Source of the DNA: Kribbella capetownensis
Lineage (GTDB): Bacteria > Actinomycetota > Actinomycetes > Propionibacteriales > Kribbellaceae
Length of the DNA stretch: 64,000 bases
Assembly (NCBI RefSeq): GCF_004331485.1
Contig: NZ_SJKD01000009.1
Location: forward strand, 124,001-188,000
Reading direction: 5' to 3'
The position numbers and the translations under genes are program-made. The first letter of the stretch is position 1; each line of letters starts with the position of its first letter. The notes beneath the pieces are model-generated. The model saw nothing but the letters and a program-made list of their open reading frames with translations. It was not told where the DNA came from and did no database searches. This document shows, piece after piece, positions 1 to 8,152 of the stretch.

Positions 1-442
1 CGAGCTCGATCTGCTGGGTCAGGTGGTCCCGCAGGAAGACCGCTTCGGGGATGCCACGGAAGCCGTGCGCGTACTCCGTCACGCCGGGGATGGGCAGCAG
101 CTTGTTCACACTGCCCGCGGCGATGATCAGCCGGTCGTACTCGATCTCGTCGCGCCGGTCGAGCGGATCGGCGTACTGCACCGTGCGCCGGTCCAGGTCG
201 AGTCCCTCGACTTCTCCGAGCACCAGGCGGACGTCCGGCAGCGCGTCCGCGATCGACACCGTGATGTGCCGGGGCTCCAGGATGCCGGTCGCGACCTCCG
301 GAAGCAGTGGAACATACAGGAAATAGTCCGTCGGGTTGATCACCACGACCTCGGCCCGGCCCTTGGCCAGCCGGCACAGCGTCTTGGCCGCGTGGAATCC
401 GGCGAATCCGGCACCGATGATCACGACTCTTGGCAGCGTCAT
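1..442 (-). CDS. NAD(P)/FAD-dependent oxidoreductase, NDH-2-like (5' part only)
   Basis: The gene runs off the left edge of the window, so only the first 147 or so residues are present. The ATG at 442 is followed by a classic dinucleotide-binding start, VVIIGAGFAGFHAAKTL (GxGxxG), at residues 6-22. Later come a stretch like NPTDYFLYVPLLPEVATG and the RLIIAAGS turn near residue 110, both typical of type II NADH dehydrogenases that pass electrons from NADH to quinone at the inner face of the membrane. The family is known; the exact substrate is inference, because the C-terminal membrane-binding part is outside the window. It lies downstream of ftsY on the same strand but is separated by a tandem repeat, so co-transcription is uncertain. 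Confidence 0.8.
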   Translation of the reverse strand, partial: MTLPRVVIIGAGFAGFHAAKTLCRLAKGRAEVVVINPTDYFLYVPLLPEVATGILEPRHITVSIADALPDVRLVLGEVEGLDLDRRTVQYADPLDRRDEIEYDRLIIAAGSVNKLLPIPGVTEYAHGFRGIPEAVFLRDHLTQQIEL

Positions 443-492
443 GCCACCTGAGTACCAGATCAACCCGGCCGGCAAACAGCCTCAGTCCAAAG

Positions 493-556
493 CGGGCGTC
501 AGTCCAGCGTCGTGTCGGTCCAGCGGCGTGTCAGTCCAGCGGCGTGTCAGTCCAGC
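493..556. repeat. Four 16-bp tandem units spanning the ftsY stop codon
   Basis: Four consecutive 16-base units end at 508, 524, 540 and 556. The two copies nearest ftsY are identical (GGCGTGTCAGTCCAGC on the + strand) and the two outer ones differ at a few bases. The unit nearest the gene contains the last FtsY codons and its TGA, so the repeat looks like a local duplication of the gene's 3' end. No function can be assigned. Confidence 0.75.
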
Positions 557-1737
557 AGGGCGTCGACGAACTGCTCGGCGTCGAACGGCGCCATGTCGTC
601 GGCGCCCTCGCCCAGGCCGACCAGTTTGACCGGTACGCCGAGCTCTCGCTGGACGGCGATCACGATGCCGCCCTTCGCCGTACCGTCGAGCTTGGTCAGG
701 ACCAGTCCGGTGACGTCGATGACCTCGGCGAAGACGCGGGCCTGGGTGAGGCCGTTCTGGCCGGTGGTGGCGTCGATGACGAGCAGCACCTCGTCCACCT
801 CGGCGGTCTTCTCGATCACCCGCTTCACCTTGCCCAACTCGTCCATCAGGCCGGTCTTGGTGTGCAGCCGTCCGGCCGTGTCGACCAGGACCGCGTCGGC
901 CTCCTCCTCGATGCCCTGCTTGACCGAGTCGAACGCGACGCTGGCCGGGTCGCCGCCCTCGGGGCCGCGCACGGTCCGGACCCCGACCCGGTCACCCCAG
1001 GTCTGCAGCTGGTCCGCTGCCGCGGCCCGGAACGTGTCGGCCGCACCGAGTACGACGTGCTTGTCCTCCGCGACCAGAACCCGCGCGAGCTTGCCGACCG
1101 TGGTGGTCTTGCCGGTTCCGTTCACGCCCACGACCATCACGACCGCCGGCTGCATCTCCTTGCGGCTCACCTTCAGCGTCCGGTCCAGCGACGGGTCGAC
1201 CAGCGCGATCAGCTCCTCGCGGAGGATGTCGCGGGCCTGTGCGCCGCCGACGCCTTCCACCCGCATCCGGGTCCGCAGCTTCTCGACCAGCTCCTGTGTG
1301 GGCGCCACACCGACGTCCGCCGTGATCAGCGTGGTCTCGATGTCCTCCCACGCCTCCTCGTCCAGCTTGTCCCGCGACAGCAGTGCGAGCAGGCCCTTGC
1401 CCAGCGACCCCTGCGACCGCGCCAGCCGCGCGCGCAGCCGGACCAGCCGTCCCTGCGCGGACTCCGGCTTCTCGATCGTCGCGGCCGGGGACTCCGCCGG
1501 TAGCTCGGTGTCCTCCAGCGTCCGGGTCGGCGTGTCCCGCGGCTCTTCGGCGTCCTCACCGACCGTGGGCTCAGCGGTGTCGAGCCGCGCCGGCTGAGTG
1601 GCCTGCGGGAGCTGGGACCTCCGCCGCCGGGACACGACGAGTCCGGCGGTACCGGCGACCAGGACAGCCGCGATCACGACGATGATCGCGATCAGGGCCT
1701 GGTCCGAGAGCAGAGTGACAAGCTGTGGAGTCAACAC
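547..1737 (-). CDS. ftsY: Signal recognition particle receptor FtsY
   Basis: FtsY is the GTPase receptor that docks SRP-ribosome complexes at the SecYEG translocon. The 396-residue protein has one N-terminal membrane segment (about 14-35), an acidic linker (50-90), the N domain, then the G domain. In the G domain I see GVNGTGKTTT (204-213), DTFRAAA (234-240), DTAGR (286-290) and TKLDG (348-352), all intact. The membrane anchor is the usual actinobacterial form, replacing the long acidic A domain of E. coli. The GTG start at 1737 has a GGGGAA upstream. In other actinobacteria ftsY follows smc closely; here some 13 kb of accessory genes lie between them. Confidence 0.97.
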   Translation of the reverse strand: MLTPQLVTLLSDQALIAIIVVIAAVLVAGTAGLVVSRRRRSQLPQATQPARLDTAEPTVGEDAEEPRDTPTRTLEDTELPAESPAATIEKPESAQGRLVRLRARLARSQGSLGKGLLALLSRDKLDEEAWEDIETTLITADVGVAPTQELVEKLRTRMRVEGVGGAQARDILREELIALVDPSLDRTLKVSRKEMQPAVVMVVGVNGTGKTTTVGKLARVLVAEDKHVVLGAADTFRAAAADQLQTWGDRVGVRTVRGPEGGDPASVAFDSVKQGIEEEADAVLVDTAGRLHTKTGLMDELGKVKRVIEKTAEVDEVLLVIDATTGQNGLTQARVFAEVIDVTGLVLTKLDGTAKGGIVIAVQRELGVPVKLVGLGEGADDMAPFDAEQFVDALLD

Positions 1738-1780
1738 GGTTCCCCATCTTGACAGACACCCGGCCCGCCCTTCGCATCCA

Positions 1781-3484
1781 TCACGTCAGGCGCACCAGCT
1801 GTCGCGGTACGTGAGGCGGCACCAGCTCGGGGCGATGGGTGAGCAACACCACGGTCCGGTGCCCGGCCGCGGCGAACAGGTCCTCCAGCAACGCCCGTCC
1901 GGTCTCCTCGTCCAGGTGCTCGGTCGGCTCGTCCAGCACGAGTATGTCGCGGTCGGCCAGCAGCAGCCGGGCGAACGCGAGCCGCTGCCGCTCACCGCCC
2001 GACAGCCGGGCACCGTGCTCGCCGACCATCGTGTCGAGCCCGTCCGGCAGCGTCTCGACGAAGATCCCGAGGCGAGCGCGGTAGAGCGCCTTCCAGAGCT
2101 GCAGGTCACTGACGCCGGGCTTGGCGAGCAGCAGGTTCTCCCGGATGCTCGTGTCGAACACGTGGCTCTCCTGGGTCAGCAAGCCGACCACGGACCGGAC
2201 CTGGTCGCCCTCGAGCTTGGCCAGGTCGACACCGTCCAGCAGTACCTCGCCGTCGCGTGGCTCCAGGAAACGCAGCAGGACCGCTGCGAGGGTGCTCTTG
2301 CCTGAGCCACTCGGGCCGGTGATCACCACTCGGCTGCCGGCCGGCATGTCCAGGCTCAACTCGTTGAGTACGTCGCCGTGGTCGGCGTACCCGACTCGGA
2401 GGTGCTTCACCTCGAGGTCGCGTCCGTGCGGCAGGGGTAGCGGGGTCTCGGGTTCGGTGACTGGCTCTGGGGTGTCCAGGAGCTCTTGGACCCGGTCGAG
2501 CGATGCCCGGACGCGGATCGCGAGTTGTGCGGCGGCTGGGATGCCGCCGAGAACGTCGGCGAGTGCGAGTGGGGTCAGGACGAGTACGGCGAACACTGCG
2601 CCGGTGATGTTCGCCGTACTGCCGAGCACGAGGCCGGCCAGGCTCGCACCGCCGACACACAGCACGAGAAGCGCTGCGCCCAGCCCAGCGCTCCAGGCTG
2701 AGCGGCGCTCGGCCGCGGCCAGGCGGGAGTCGCTGGTGCTGAACGAGTCCAGCACGTTGTCGATCGCGTTGAACGCGACGATGTCGCCTGCGGTGAGCAG
2801 CGTCTCGGTGGCCGAAGCCGCTACCTCGCCGCGTGCACCTGCCAGCTTCCGCTCGGCCCGTGCGGCGGTCTTCGCGGTCAGCCACGGTACGACGGTGCAC
2901 GCGATCAGGACCGCCAACGCGACGGCTACACCCGCGGTGGGCAGCAGCAGAGCTATGAGGACCACCGTGGCGGTGGCCGTCACCGCTGCGACCGCTACCG
3001 GCAACAGCACGCGCAACCACAGATCCAGCACCGCGTCCACATCCAGCACGAGTCGCGCCAGCAGGTCACCCTTCCGCTGCGAACTCAGTCCGCCCGGCGC
3101 CAGCCTCTCCAACCGCCCAGTGATCTGCGCCCGCGTCTCCCCCAGCACCCGGTACGCCGCGTCATGCCCGACCAACCGCTCGACGTACCGGAACAGACCG
3201 CGTCCCACCCCGAACGCCCGTACCGCCACGATCGCCACCATCAAGATCAACACCGGCGGCTGAGCGGCAGCAGTAGTAATCAACCAAGCCGAAGTAGCCA
3301 ACAACCCCACAGCACACCCAGCCGCCGCCAACCCAGCCGCAAGCGCCACCCCCAACCGCCACCACACGCCCCGCCCCGGCAAAACCAGTTCCATCGGAAA
3401 CCGCCCCGGAGCCGACCCAACCCCGCCGACCCGGCCGGCCCCGCCCGTGACCGGCGTCGCTGGATGCTGCCTTGGGGTGCTCAT
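1781..3484 (-). CDS. cydC: Thiol reductant ABC exporter subunit CydC
   Basis: This is one half of the heterodimeric CydDC exporter, which is needed to assemble cytochrome bd and is linked to cysteine/glutathione-type thiol export and heme handling. The 567 residues contain six membrane segments in the N-terminal 310 residues. The nucleotide-binding domain follows: Walker A GPSGSGKST near residue 390, signature LSGGERQR near 490, and Walker B ILVLDEPTEHLD. The first 30 residues are Pro/Gly-rich and a downstream Met could also serve as start, but the ATG at 3484 overlaps the cydD stop as ATGA, which favours it. Last gene of the cydABDC run. Confidence 0.93.
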   Translation of the reverse strand: MSTPRQHPATPVTGGAGRVGGVGSAPGRFPMELVLPGRGVWWRLGVALAAGLAAAGCAVGLLATSAWLITTAAAQPPVLILMVAIVAVRAFGVGRGLFRYVERLVGHDAAYRVLGETRAQITGRLERLAPGGLSSQRKGDLLARLVLDVDAVLDLWLRVLLPVAVAAVTATATVVLIALLLPTAGVAVALAVLIACTVVPWLTAKTAARAERKLAGARGEVAASATETLLTAGDIVAFNAIDNVLDSFSTSDSRLAAAERRSAWSAGLGAALLVLCVGGASLAGLVLGSTANITGAVFAVLVLTPLALADVLGGIPAAAQLAIRVRASLDRVQELLDTPEPVTEPETPLPLPHGRDLEVKHLRVGYADHGDVLNELSLDMPAGSRVVITGPSGSGKSTLAAVLLRFLEPRDGEVLLDGVDLAKLEGDQVRSVVGLLTQESHVFDTSIRENLLLAKPGVSDLQLWKALYRARLGIFVETLPDGLDTMVGEHGARLSGGERQRLAFARLLLADRDILVLDEPTEHLDEETGRALLEDLFAAAGHRTVVLLTHRPELVPPHVPRQLVRLT

Positions 3485-5232
3485 GCGTTGACCAGCTCTC
3501 GGGTGCCTACGGTGACTGTTCGGTCGGCAGCGGCTATGAGGGCTGGTCTGTGGGCGACCATCAGGACAGTGCGACCGCTGGCACGGAGGCCGGCGATGAC
3601 TGCTGCCTCGGCGTCGGGGTCCAGACCTGCTGTTGGCTCGTCCAGGAGGAGGACTGGAGCGTCGGTGATCAGCGCTCGGGCCAGTGCCACTCGGCGTTGC
3701 TGACCGCCGGACAGCAGCTGCCCTTGCTCCCCGACGGCTTTGTCGAGCTCTAGCTCACTGGCGCCTGCTGCGATCAGCGCCAACCGAACCTCGTCGTCGG
3801 AGGCATCCGGCCGACCCAGCCGCACGTTGTCGGCCACAGTGCCCATCCGCAGCCCAGGCCGCTGCGGCACCCAGCCGAACTGCCGCCTCCACACCGTCGG
3901 CTCGAACTCGTCCGCCGCACTCCCACCCGCAACCACCACACCGCGCTCCAGCTCCACAAACCCGAGCAGCACAGCCAGCACAGTCGACTTCCCGGCCCCG
4001 CTCGGCCCGGTGAGCGCAACCACCTCCCCCGGACGCACGTCCAGGTCGAACCCATCCAGCGCAGCCTCGTCGCGACCCGGGTACCGCACCGTCACGTCGT
4101 ACAGCTGCAGCCGACTCACCCGCAGATCCGGTACGTCGGTCCGATCACCGCGCTCCGGCAATGGCGTCTCCAGGATCCGGAACACCTCTTCGCTCGCAGC
4201 GACCCCGTCCGCGCTGGCGTGGAACTGCATGCCGACCTGACGCAACGGCAGGTACGCCTCGGGCGCCAGGATCAACACCATCAACGCTGTCTCGAGCCCC
4301 AGCTTGCCGTCGACCAGCCGCAGACCGACTCCGACGGCGACCAGCGCCACCGAGATGCTCGCCAGCAACTCGAGGGCGAACGACGACAGGAACGCCAGCC
4401 GCAGACTGCTCATCGACGCCACCCGATGCTTGTCGGTCACCCGACGTACGGCGGACTCCTGCGCCTTGGCGCGGCCGAACAGCTTCAGTGTGGGCAAACC
4501 AGACACGACATCGGCGAAGTGATGCGCGAGGACGGACAGGGCGTGCTGGCGGCGCCGGCTGTGGGCTTGGGTCGCCCACCCGATCAGCGCCATGAAGATC
4601 GGGATCAGCGGGAGCGTGACCACCACGGTGCCCGCCGCGATCAGGTCGCCTGTCGCCATCCAGCCGATCACGCCGGCCGGGACAGTCGCGGCAAGTACGA
4701 GCTGCGGCAGGTATCGCGCGAAGTATGGATCCAGGTCGTCGAGACCCTTGGTCAGCAGGGTCGTCAATGCGCTACTGCGTTCACCACTCAGCCACACCGG
4801 CCCGAGCTTCAGTGAGTGCTCGAGCACCTGTCGACGCAGCGTCGACTTCACCGCAGCCGCCGCCCGCTGCGCCACCACCTCCTGCATCCACACCAACAAC
4901 GCCCGCCCCACCACGACAGCGCCCAGCCCGAGCGCCACGGCCGCCAGCCCACCACCCAGCAGCTCCTCACCCGGCAGCCCCTCACCCGGCAAGACACCGC
5001 CGAGGAGGCCACCGCCCAGCACGCCACCGCCGGCCTCGCCGCCACCCGCGTCTCCCCGGAGTACGCCGGTGCCTCCGTCTGCGACCGGCACCATGCCCGC
5101 GATGCCGCGCGCCAGCAGGACCGCCTGGACGACAATCAACAATCCGCTGGCGATCCCGATCAGCACCGACGCGGCGAGGAAGACCCGGGCACCCCGGGCT
5201 CTCCGCAGCAGCCGCGGATCGACGGGCTTCAC
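3481..5232 (-). CDS. cydD: Thiol reductant ABC exporter subunit CydD
   Basis: Partner of CydC in the CydDC exporter. I chose the GTG at 5232 (583 residues) because it overlaps the cydB stop as GTGA and gives the start MKPVDPRLL; a longer frame to 5298 would lie inside cydB. Membrane segments fill the first 310 residues. Walker A GPSGAGKST is near residue 412, LSGGQQRR near 508, and LLLDEPTAGLD follows. An odd feature is a Gly/Leu/Pro-rich stretch at about residues 53-95 between the first and second membrane segments, with repeated GGG and LPGE elements, longer than the loop expected in this family. The ABC motifs are intact, so it should be functional. Confidence 0.93.
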   Translation of the reverse strand: MKPVDPRLLRRARGARVFLAASVLIGIASGLLIVVQAVLLARGIAGMVPVADGGTGVLRGDAGGGEAGGGVLGGGLLGGVLPGEGLPGEELLGGGLAAVALGLGAVVVGRALLVWMQEVVAQRAAAAVKSTLRRQVLEHSLKLGPVWLSGERSSALTTLLTKGLDDLDPYFARYLPQLVLAATVPAGVIGWMATGDLIAAGTVVVTLPLIPIFMALIGWATQAHSRRRQHALSVLAHHFADVVSGLPTLKLFGRAKAQESAVRRVTDKHRVASMSSLRLAFLSSFALELLASISVALVAVGVGLRLVDGKLGLETALMVLILAPEAYLPLRQVGMQFHASADGVAASEEVFRILETPLPERGDRTDVPDLRVSRLQLYDVTVRYPGRDEAALDGFDLDVRPGEVVALTGPSGAGKSTVLAVLLGFVELERGVVVAGGSAADEFEPTVWRRQFGWVPQRPGLRMGTVADNVRLGRPDASDDEVRLALIAAGASELELDKAVGEQGQLLSGGQQRRVALARALITDAPVLLLDEPTAGLDPDAEAAVIAGLRASGRTVLMVAHRPALIAAADRTVTVGTRELVNA

Positions 5233-6239
5233 GACGCGGCCTCCGAGACCGCGACCGGCTCGACGGTGATGCGCTTGCGGAACACCCAGTACGTCCACCC
5301 CTGGTACAGCATCACCAACGGCAGGGAGATCCCGGTAATGACCGTCAACACCTTCAACGTGTACGGCGTTGACGCGGCATCAACTGTTGTCAATGTTGAT
5401 TGCGGATCAAGTGTTGACGGCATCACGGCCGGGAACATCGCCGCGAACAACGACGCCACGGCCAACCCGACGGCGAGCGCCGTACCGAGGAAGGCCCAGC
5501 CCTCACGCCGGATCCGGTTCGCAACCAGGCCACCGGCGAACGCGACCACCGCAACAGCCGCGACGATCCATGAGCCGGTGTCACCGCGGATCGCCTGCGC
5601 CCAGGCAAGGAACGCGATCACCAGCACTGCCGCCACCAATCCGGCACGCGAGGCCAACCGATTGGCCCGCGCGCGCAGATCATCCGTCGTCCGCAAGGCA
5701 AGGAAGATCGCGCCATGGGTAACGAACACCGCGGTGAACGCGACGGCACCGAGCAGAGCAAACGGACTCAGCAGATCACCGAAGCTCCCGACGTATTCGA
5801 ACGAAGCGTCCAGCGGCACCCCACGCACCAGGTTGGCGAACGTGAGACCCCACAGCAGCGCAGGCAGCACCGACCCGATCGTGATCATGCTGTCCATCCG
5901 GCCACGCCAAATCAGGTCGTCGCGCTTCCCGCGGTACTCCAACGCCACCCCGCGCAGGATCAACGAAACCAGGATCGCGAACAGCGGCAGGTAGAACCCA
6001 CTGAACAACGTCGCGTACCACTCCGGAAAGGCCGCGAACGTCGCCCCGCCGGCCACGATCAGCCACACCTCGTTGCCGTCCCAGACCGGCCCGATCGTGG
6101 TGATCACTGCCCGTCGCTCCGGCTCGTTCCGCCCGAGCACCCGCAGCAGCGTGCCGACGCCGAAGTCGAATCCCTCCAGCACGAAGTACCCGATCCACAA
6201 CCCCGCGATGGCGAGGAACCAAACGGTGGTGAGTTCCAT
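5229..6239 (-). CDS. cydB: Cytochrome bd ubiquinol oxidase subunit II
   Basis: Subunit II of the bd-type quinol oxidase, the high-affinity terminal oxidase used at low oxygen or when the bc1-aa3 branch is blocked. The 336-residue protein begins ELTTVWFLAIAGLWIGYFVL and continues with the conserved FDFGVG turn and GPVWDGNEVWLI near residue 52. About nine hydrophobic helices are visible, matching the family. It starts 10 bases after the cydA stop, and its own stop overlaps the cydD GTG, so translation of the operon is coupled. Confidence 0.96.
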   Translation of the reverse strand: MELTTVWFLAIAGLWIGYFVLEGFDFGVGTLLRVLGRNEPERRAVITTIGPVWDGNEVWLIVAGGATFAAFPEWYATLFSGFYLPLFAILVSLILRGVALEYRGKRDDLIWRGRMDSMITIGSVLPALLWGLTFANLVRGVPLDASFEYVGSFGDLLSPFALLGAVAFTAVFVTHGAIFLALRTTDDLRARANRLASRAGLVAAVLVIAFLAWAQAIRGDTGSWIVAAVAVVAFAGGLVANRIRREGWAFLGTALAVGLAVASLFAAMFPAVMPSTLDPQSTLTTVDAASTPYTLKVLTVITGISLPLVMLYQGWTYWVFRKRITVEPVAVSEAAS

Positions 6240-6249
6240 GGCCAGCCCC

Positions 6250-7665
6250 TCAGTAGGCGAACGACAACGGTTTGGCGGCGTCGTCCGGTGCGTCGTCCGG
6301 CGAATCGGGCGCAGGCCCGTCCGTCCCGGCCAACCCGCCGCGGATGGTGCGCAACATCAGCTTCGCCTCGACCACCGCGAGTACGCCGTACAGCACGGTG
6401 AAGCCGGCCAGCGACGTGATCACTTCCCCACTGGTGGTGCCCGGCGACACACCCGATGCCGTCGGCAACAATCCGAACACCAGCCAGGGTTGTCGTCCGG
6501 TCTCGGTGAAGATCCAGCCGAAGGTGTTCGCCAGCAGAGGCAGCAACGGCAGCGGGGCCGCGAGCCAGATCAGCCACCGAGCAGGCGCCCGGCCCCGCCG
6601 GGTCGTCCACAGCAACCACGCCGCCACCGCCACGGACGCCATCCCGACCCCGATCATCAGCCGGAAGGTCCAATAGGTCAGCGGGATGTTCGGCTTGTAC
6701 GACCCCGGCCCGTACAACTGCTCGTACGCGGCCTGCAGCGAGTTGATCCCCTTCACCTCGCCGTTGAAGTTCCCGGTGGCCAGGAACGACAGCAGATGCG
6801 GCAGCTTGACCGAGAAGATCTCCCGCGACCCGTCCAGCGTCCCGACAGTGAAGACCGAGAACGACGCCGGCTTCTCCGTCGCGTACAGCGCCTCGGCCGC
6901 GGCCATCTTCATCGGCTGGACCTCGGTCATCACCTTGCCCTGCTGGTCACCGCTGAGCGCGACCCCGGCACCGGCCGCGATCACGATCACGGCCCCGAGC
7001 TTGAGCGCCGTACGGAACACGTCGTGGTCCACCGAAGGCCGCCGGATCAGGTGCCACAGCGCCACCCCGGCGACGAACGCGCCGCCGACCATGAACGCGG
7101 CGAAGATCGTGTGCGGGTAGGTGACCAGGACGACCTTGTTCGTCAGCACCGCCCAGACATCGGTCAGCTCCGCGCGGCCACGGGAGGCGTTGTAGCGGAA
7201 GCCGACCGGGTTCTGCATCCACGAGTTGGCCGCCAGGATGAAGTACGCCGACAGTTGCGTCCCGAGCACGACCATCCAGATGCACCCGAGGTGGACCAGC
7301 CGCGGCAACCGCTCCCACCCGAAGATCCACAGCCCGATGAACGTCGACTCCAGGAAGAACGCGAGCAGCCCCTCCAGCGCCAGCGGTGCGCCGAACACGT
7401 CGCCGACGAAGCGCGAGTAGTCGCTCCAGTTCATCCCGAACTGGAACTCCTGCACCAGGCCGGTGACCACGCCCATCGCGATGTTGATCAAGAACAGCTT
7501 CCCGTAGAACTTGGTCAGCCGCAGGTACTTCTCCTTGCCGGTCCGGTACCACGCCGTCTGCAGCCCGGCGGTGATCGCGACCAGAGAGATCGTCACCGGG
7601 ACGAAGAAGAAGTGGTACACGGTGGTGATGGCGAACTGCCATCGAGCCAGATCCAGGGTGTCCAC
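6250..7665 (-). CDS. cydA: Cytochrome bd ubiquinol oxidase subunit I
   Basis: Subunit I binds hemes b558, b595 and d and oxidises quinol. At 471 residues it is the short Q-loop form usual in Gram-positives (the E. coli protein is over 520). His18 in VYHFFF fits the conserved heme d/b595 ligand, and TETGRQPW near the C-terminal third is the conserved quinol-oxidase signature. The GTG start at 7665 is preceded by GGAGG at a spacing of 8. It is the first gene of cydABDC and faces a BlaI-like repressor gene across an 80-base region packed with inverted repeats, so repression by that protein is likely (inference). Confidence 0.97.
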   Translation of the reverse strand: MDTLDLARWQFAITTVYHFFFVPVTISLVAITAGLQTAWYRTGKEKYLRLTKFYGKLFLINIAMGVVTGLVQEFQFGMNWSDYSRFVGDVFGAPLALEGLLAFFLESTFIGLWIFGWERLPRLVHLGCIWMVVLGTQLSAYFILAANSWMQNPVGFRYNASRGRAELTDVWAVLTNKVVLVTYPHTIFAAFMVGGAFVAGVALWHLIRRPSVDHDVFRTALKLGAVIVIAAGAGVALSGDQQGKVMTEVQPMKMAAAEALYATEKPASFSVFTVGTLDGSREIFSVKLPHLLSFLATGNFNGEVKGINSLQAAYEQLYGPGSYKPNIPLTYWTFRLMIGVGMASVAVAAWLLWTTRRGRAPARWLIWLAAPLPLLPLLANTFGWIFTETGRQPWLVFGLLPTASGVSPGTTSGEVITSLAGFTVLYGVLAVVEAKLMLRTIRGGLAGTDGPAPDSPDDAPDDAAKPLSFAY

Positions 7666-7683
7666 GCGCCGGCCTCCGCAACC

Positions 7684-7741
7684 ATCTACGACGTTACGTA
7701 GTAGATGCTAGCGCGGATCTACTACAACGTGTAGTTATACT
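7684..7741. promoter_or_regulatory. BlaI-type operator cluster and leaderless blaI promoter
   Basis: Three interleaved inverted repeats are visible: ATCTAC-N11-GTAGAT (7684-7706), TAGTAGAT-N10-ATCTACTA (7699-7724) and ACTACA-ACG-TGTAGT (7721-7735). The TACA/TGTA halves match the operator type of the BlaI/MecI family. On the + strand the last repeat abuts a -10-like TATACT (7736-7741), which ends six bases before the GTG of the repressor gene, so that transcript is probably leaderless. The same cluster covers the likely cydA promoter on the other strand. Binding is inference. Confidence 0.7.
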
Positions 7742-7747
7742 GGTCAC

Positions 7748-8152
7748 GTGGCGAGTGAGGAGAAGGCCCCGCGCCCCCTGGGTGACCTGGAGCGGCTGGT
7801 CATGGAGCGATTGTGGGCGGCGCCGGCGGCGCTGACCGTGCGCGAGGTGCACGAGCAACTGGCGGACACCCGTGAGCTCGCCTACACGACCGTGATGACT
7901 GTGCTCGACCGGCTGGCCAAGAAGAAGCTGACCGAGCGAGAGCGCGACGGCAAGGCCTGGCGCTACCGCGCCGCCTCGCCCCGCGAGGAGCTCGCGGCCG
8001 ACCTGATGCGGGACGCCCTCGACCGTGCCGGCGATCGCCGCGAGGCGTTGGTCCGCTTCGTCGGACAGGTCAGCGACGAGGAAGCCGCACTGCTCCGTGA
8101 AGCCCTTGGCCGGCTGGAGGACCACGCGGAGAGCGAGGAGCGGGCGGGGTGA
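7748..8152 (+). CDS. BlaI/MecI/CopY-family transcriptional repressor
   Basis: The 134 residues begin with a winged-helix domain: LGDLERLVMERLW, then TVREVHEQL, then the recognition helix region YTTVMTVLDRLAKKKLTERERDGKAWRY, which is the signature stretch of the BlaI family. The C-terminal half is the helical dimerisation part where such repressors are cut by their membrane peptidase. The GTG start at 7748 follows a -10-like box by six bases with no ribosome binding site. The stop overlaps the start of the M56 peptidase gene as GTGA. It is predicted to repress itself and the divergent cydABDC operon. Confidence 0.92.
   Translation: MASEEKAPRPLGDLERLVMERLWAAPAALTVREVHEQLADTRELAYTTVMTVLDRLAKKKLTERERDGKAWRYRAASPREELAADLMRDALDRAGDRREALVRFVGQVSDEEAALLREALGRLEDHAESEERAG

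Noticed and set aside
493-556. The 16-base repeats as a CRISPR or attachment site
   Set aside because: There are no unique spacers, and units are contiguous with the ftsY stop; no integrase nearby.
5232-5298. Longer CydD start at 5298
   Set aside because: It would lie fully inside cydB; the GTGA overlap at 5229-5232 gives a better start.
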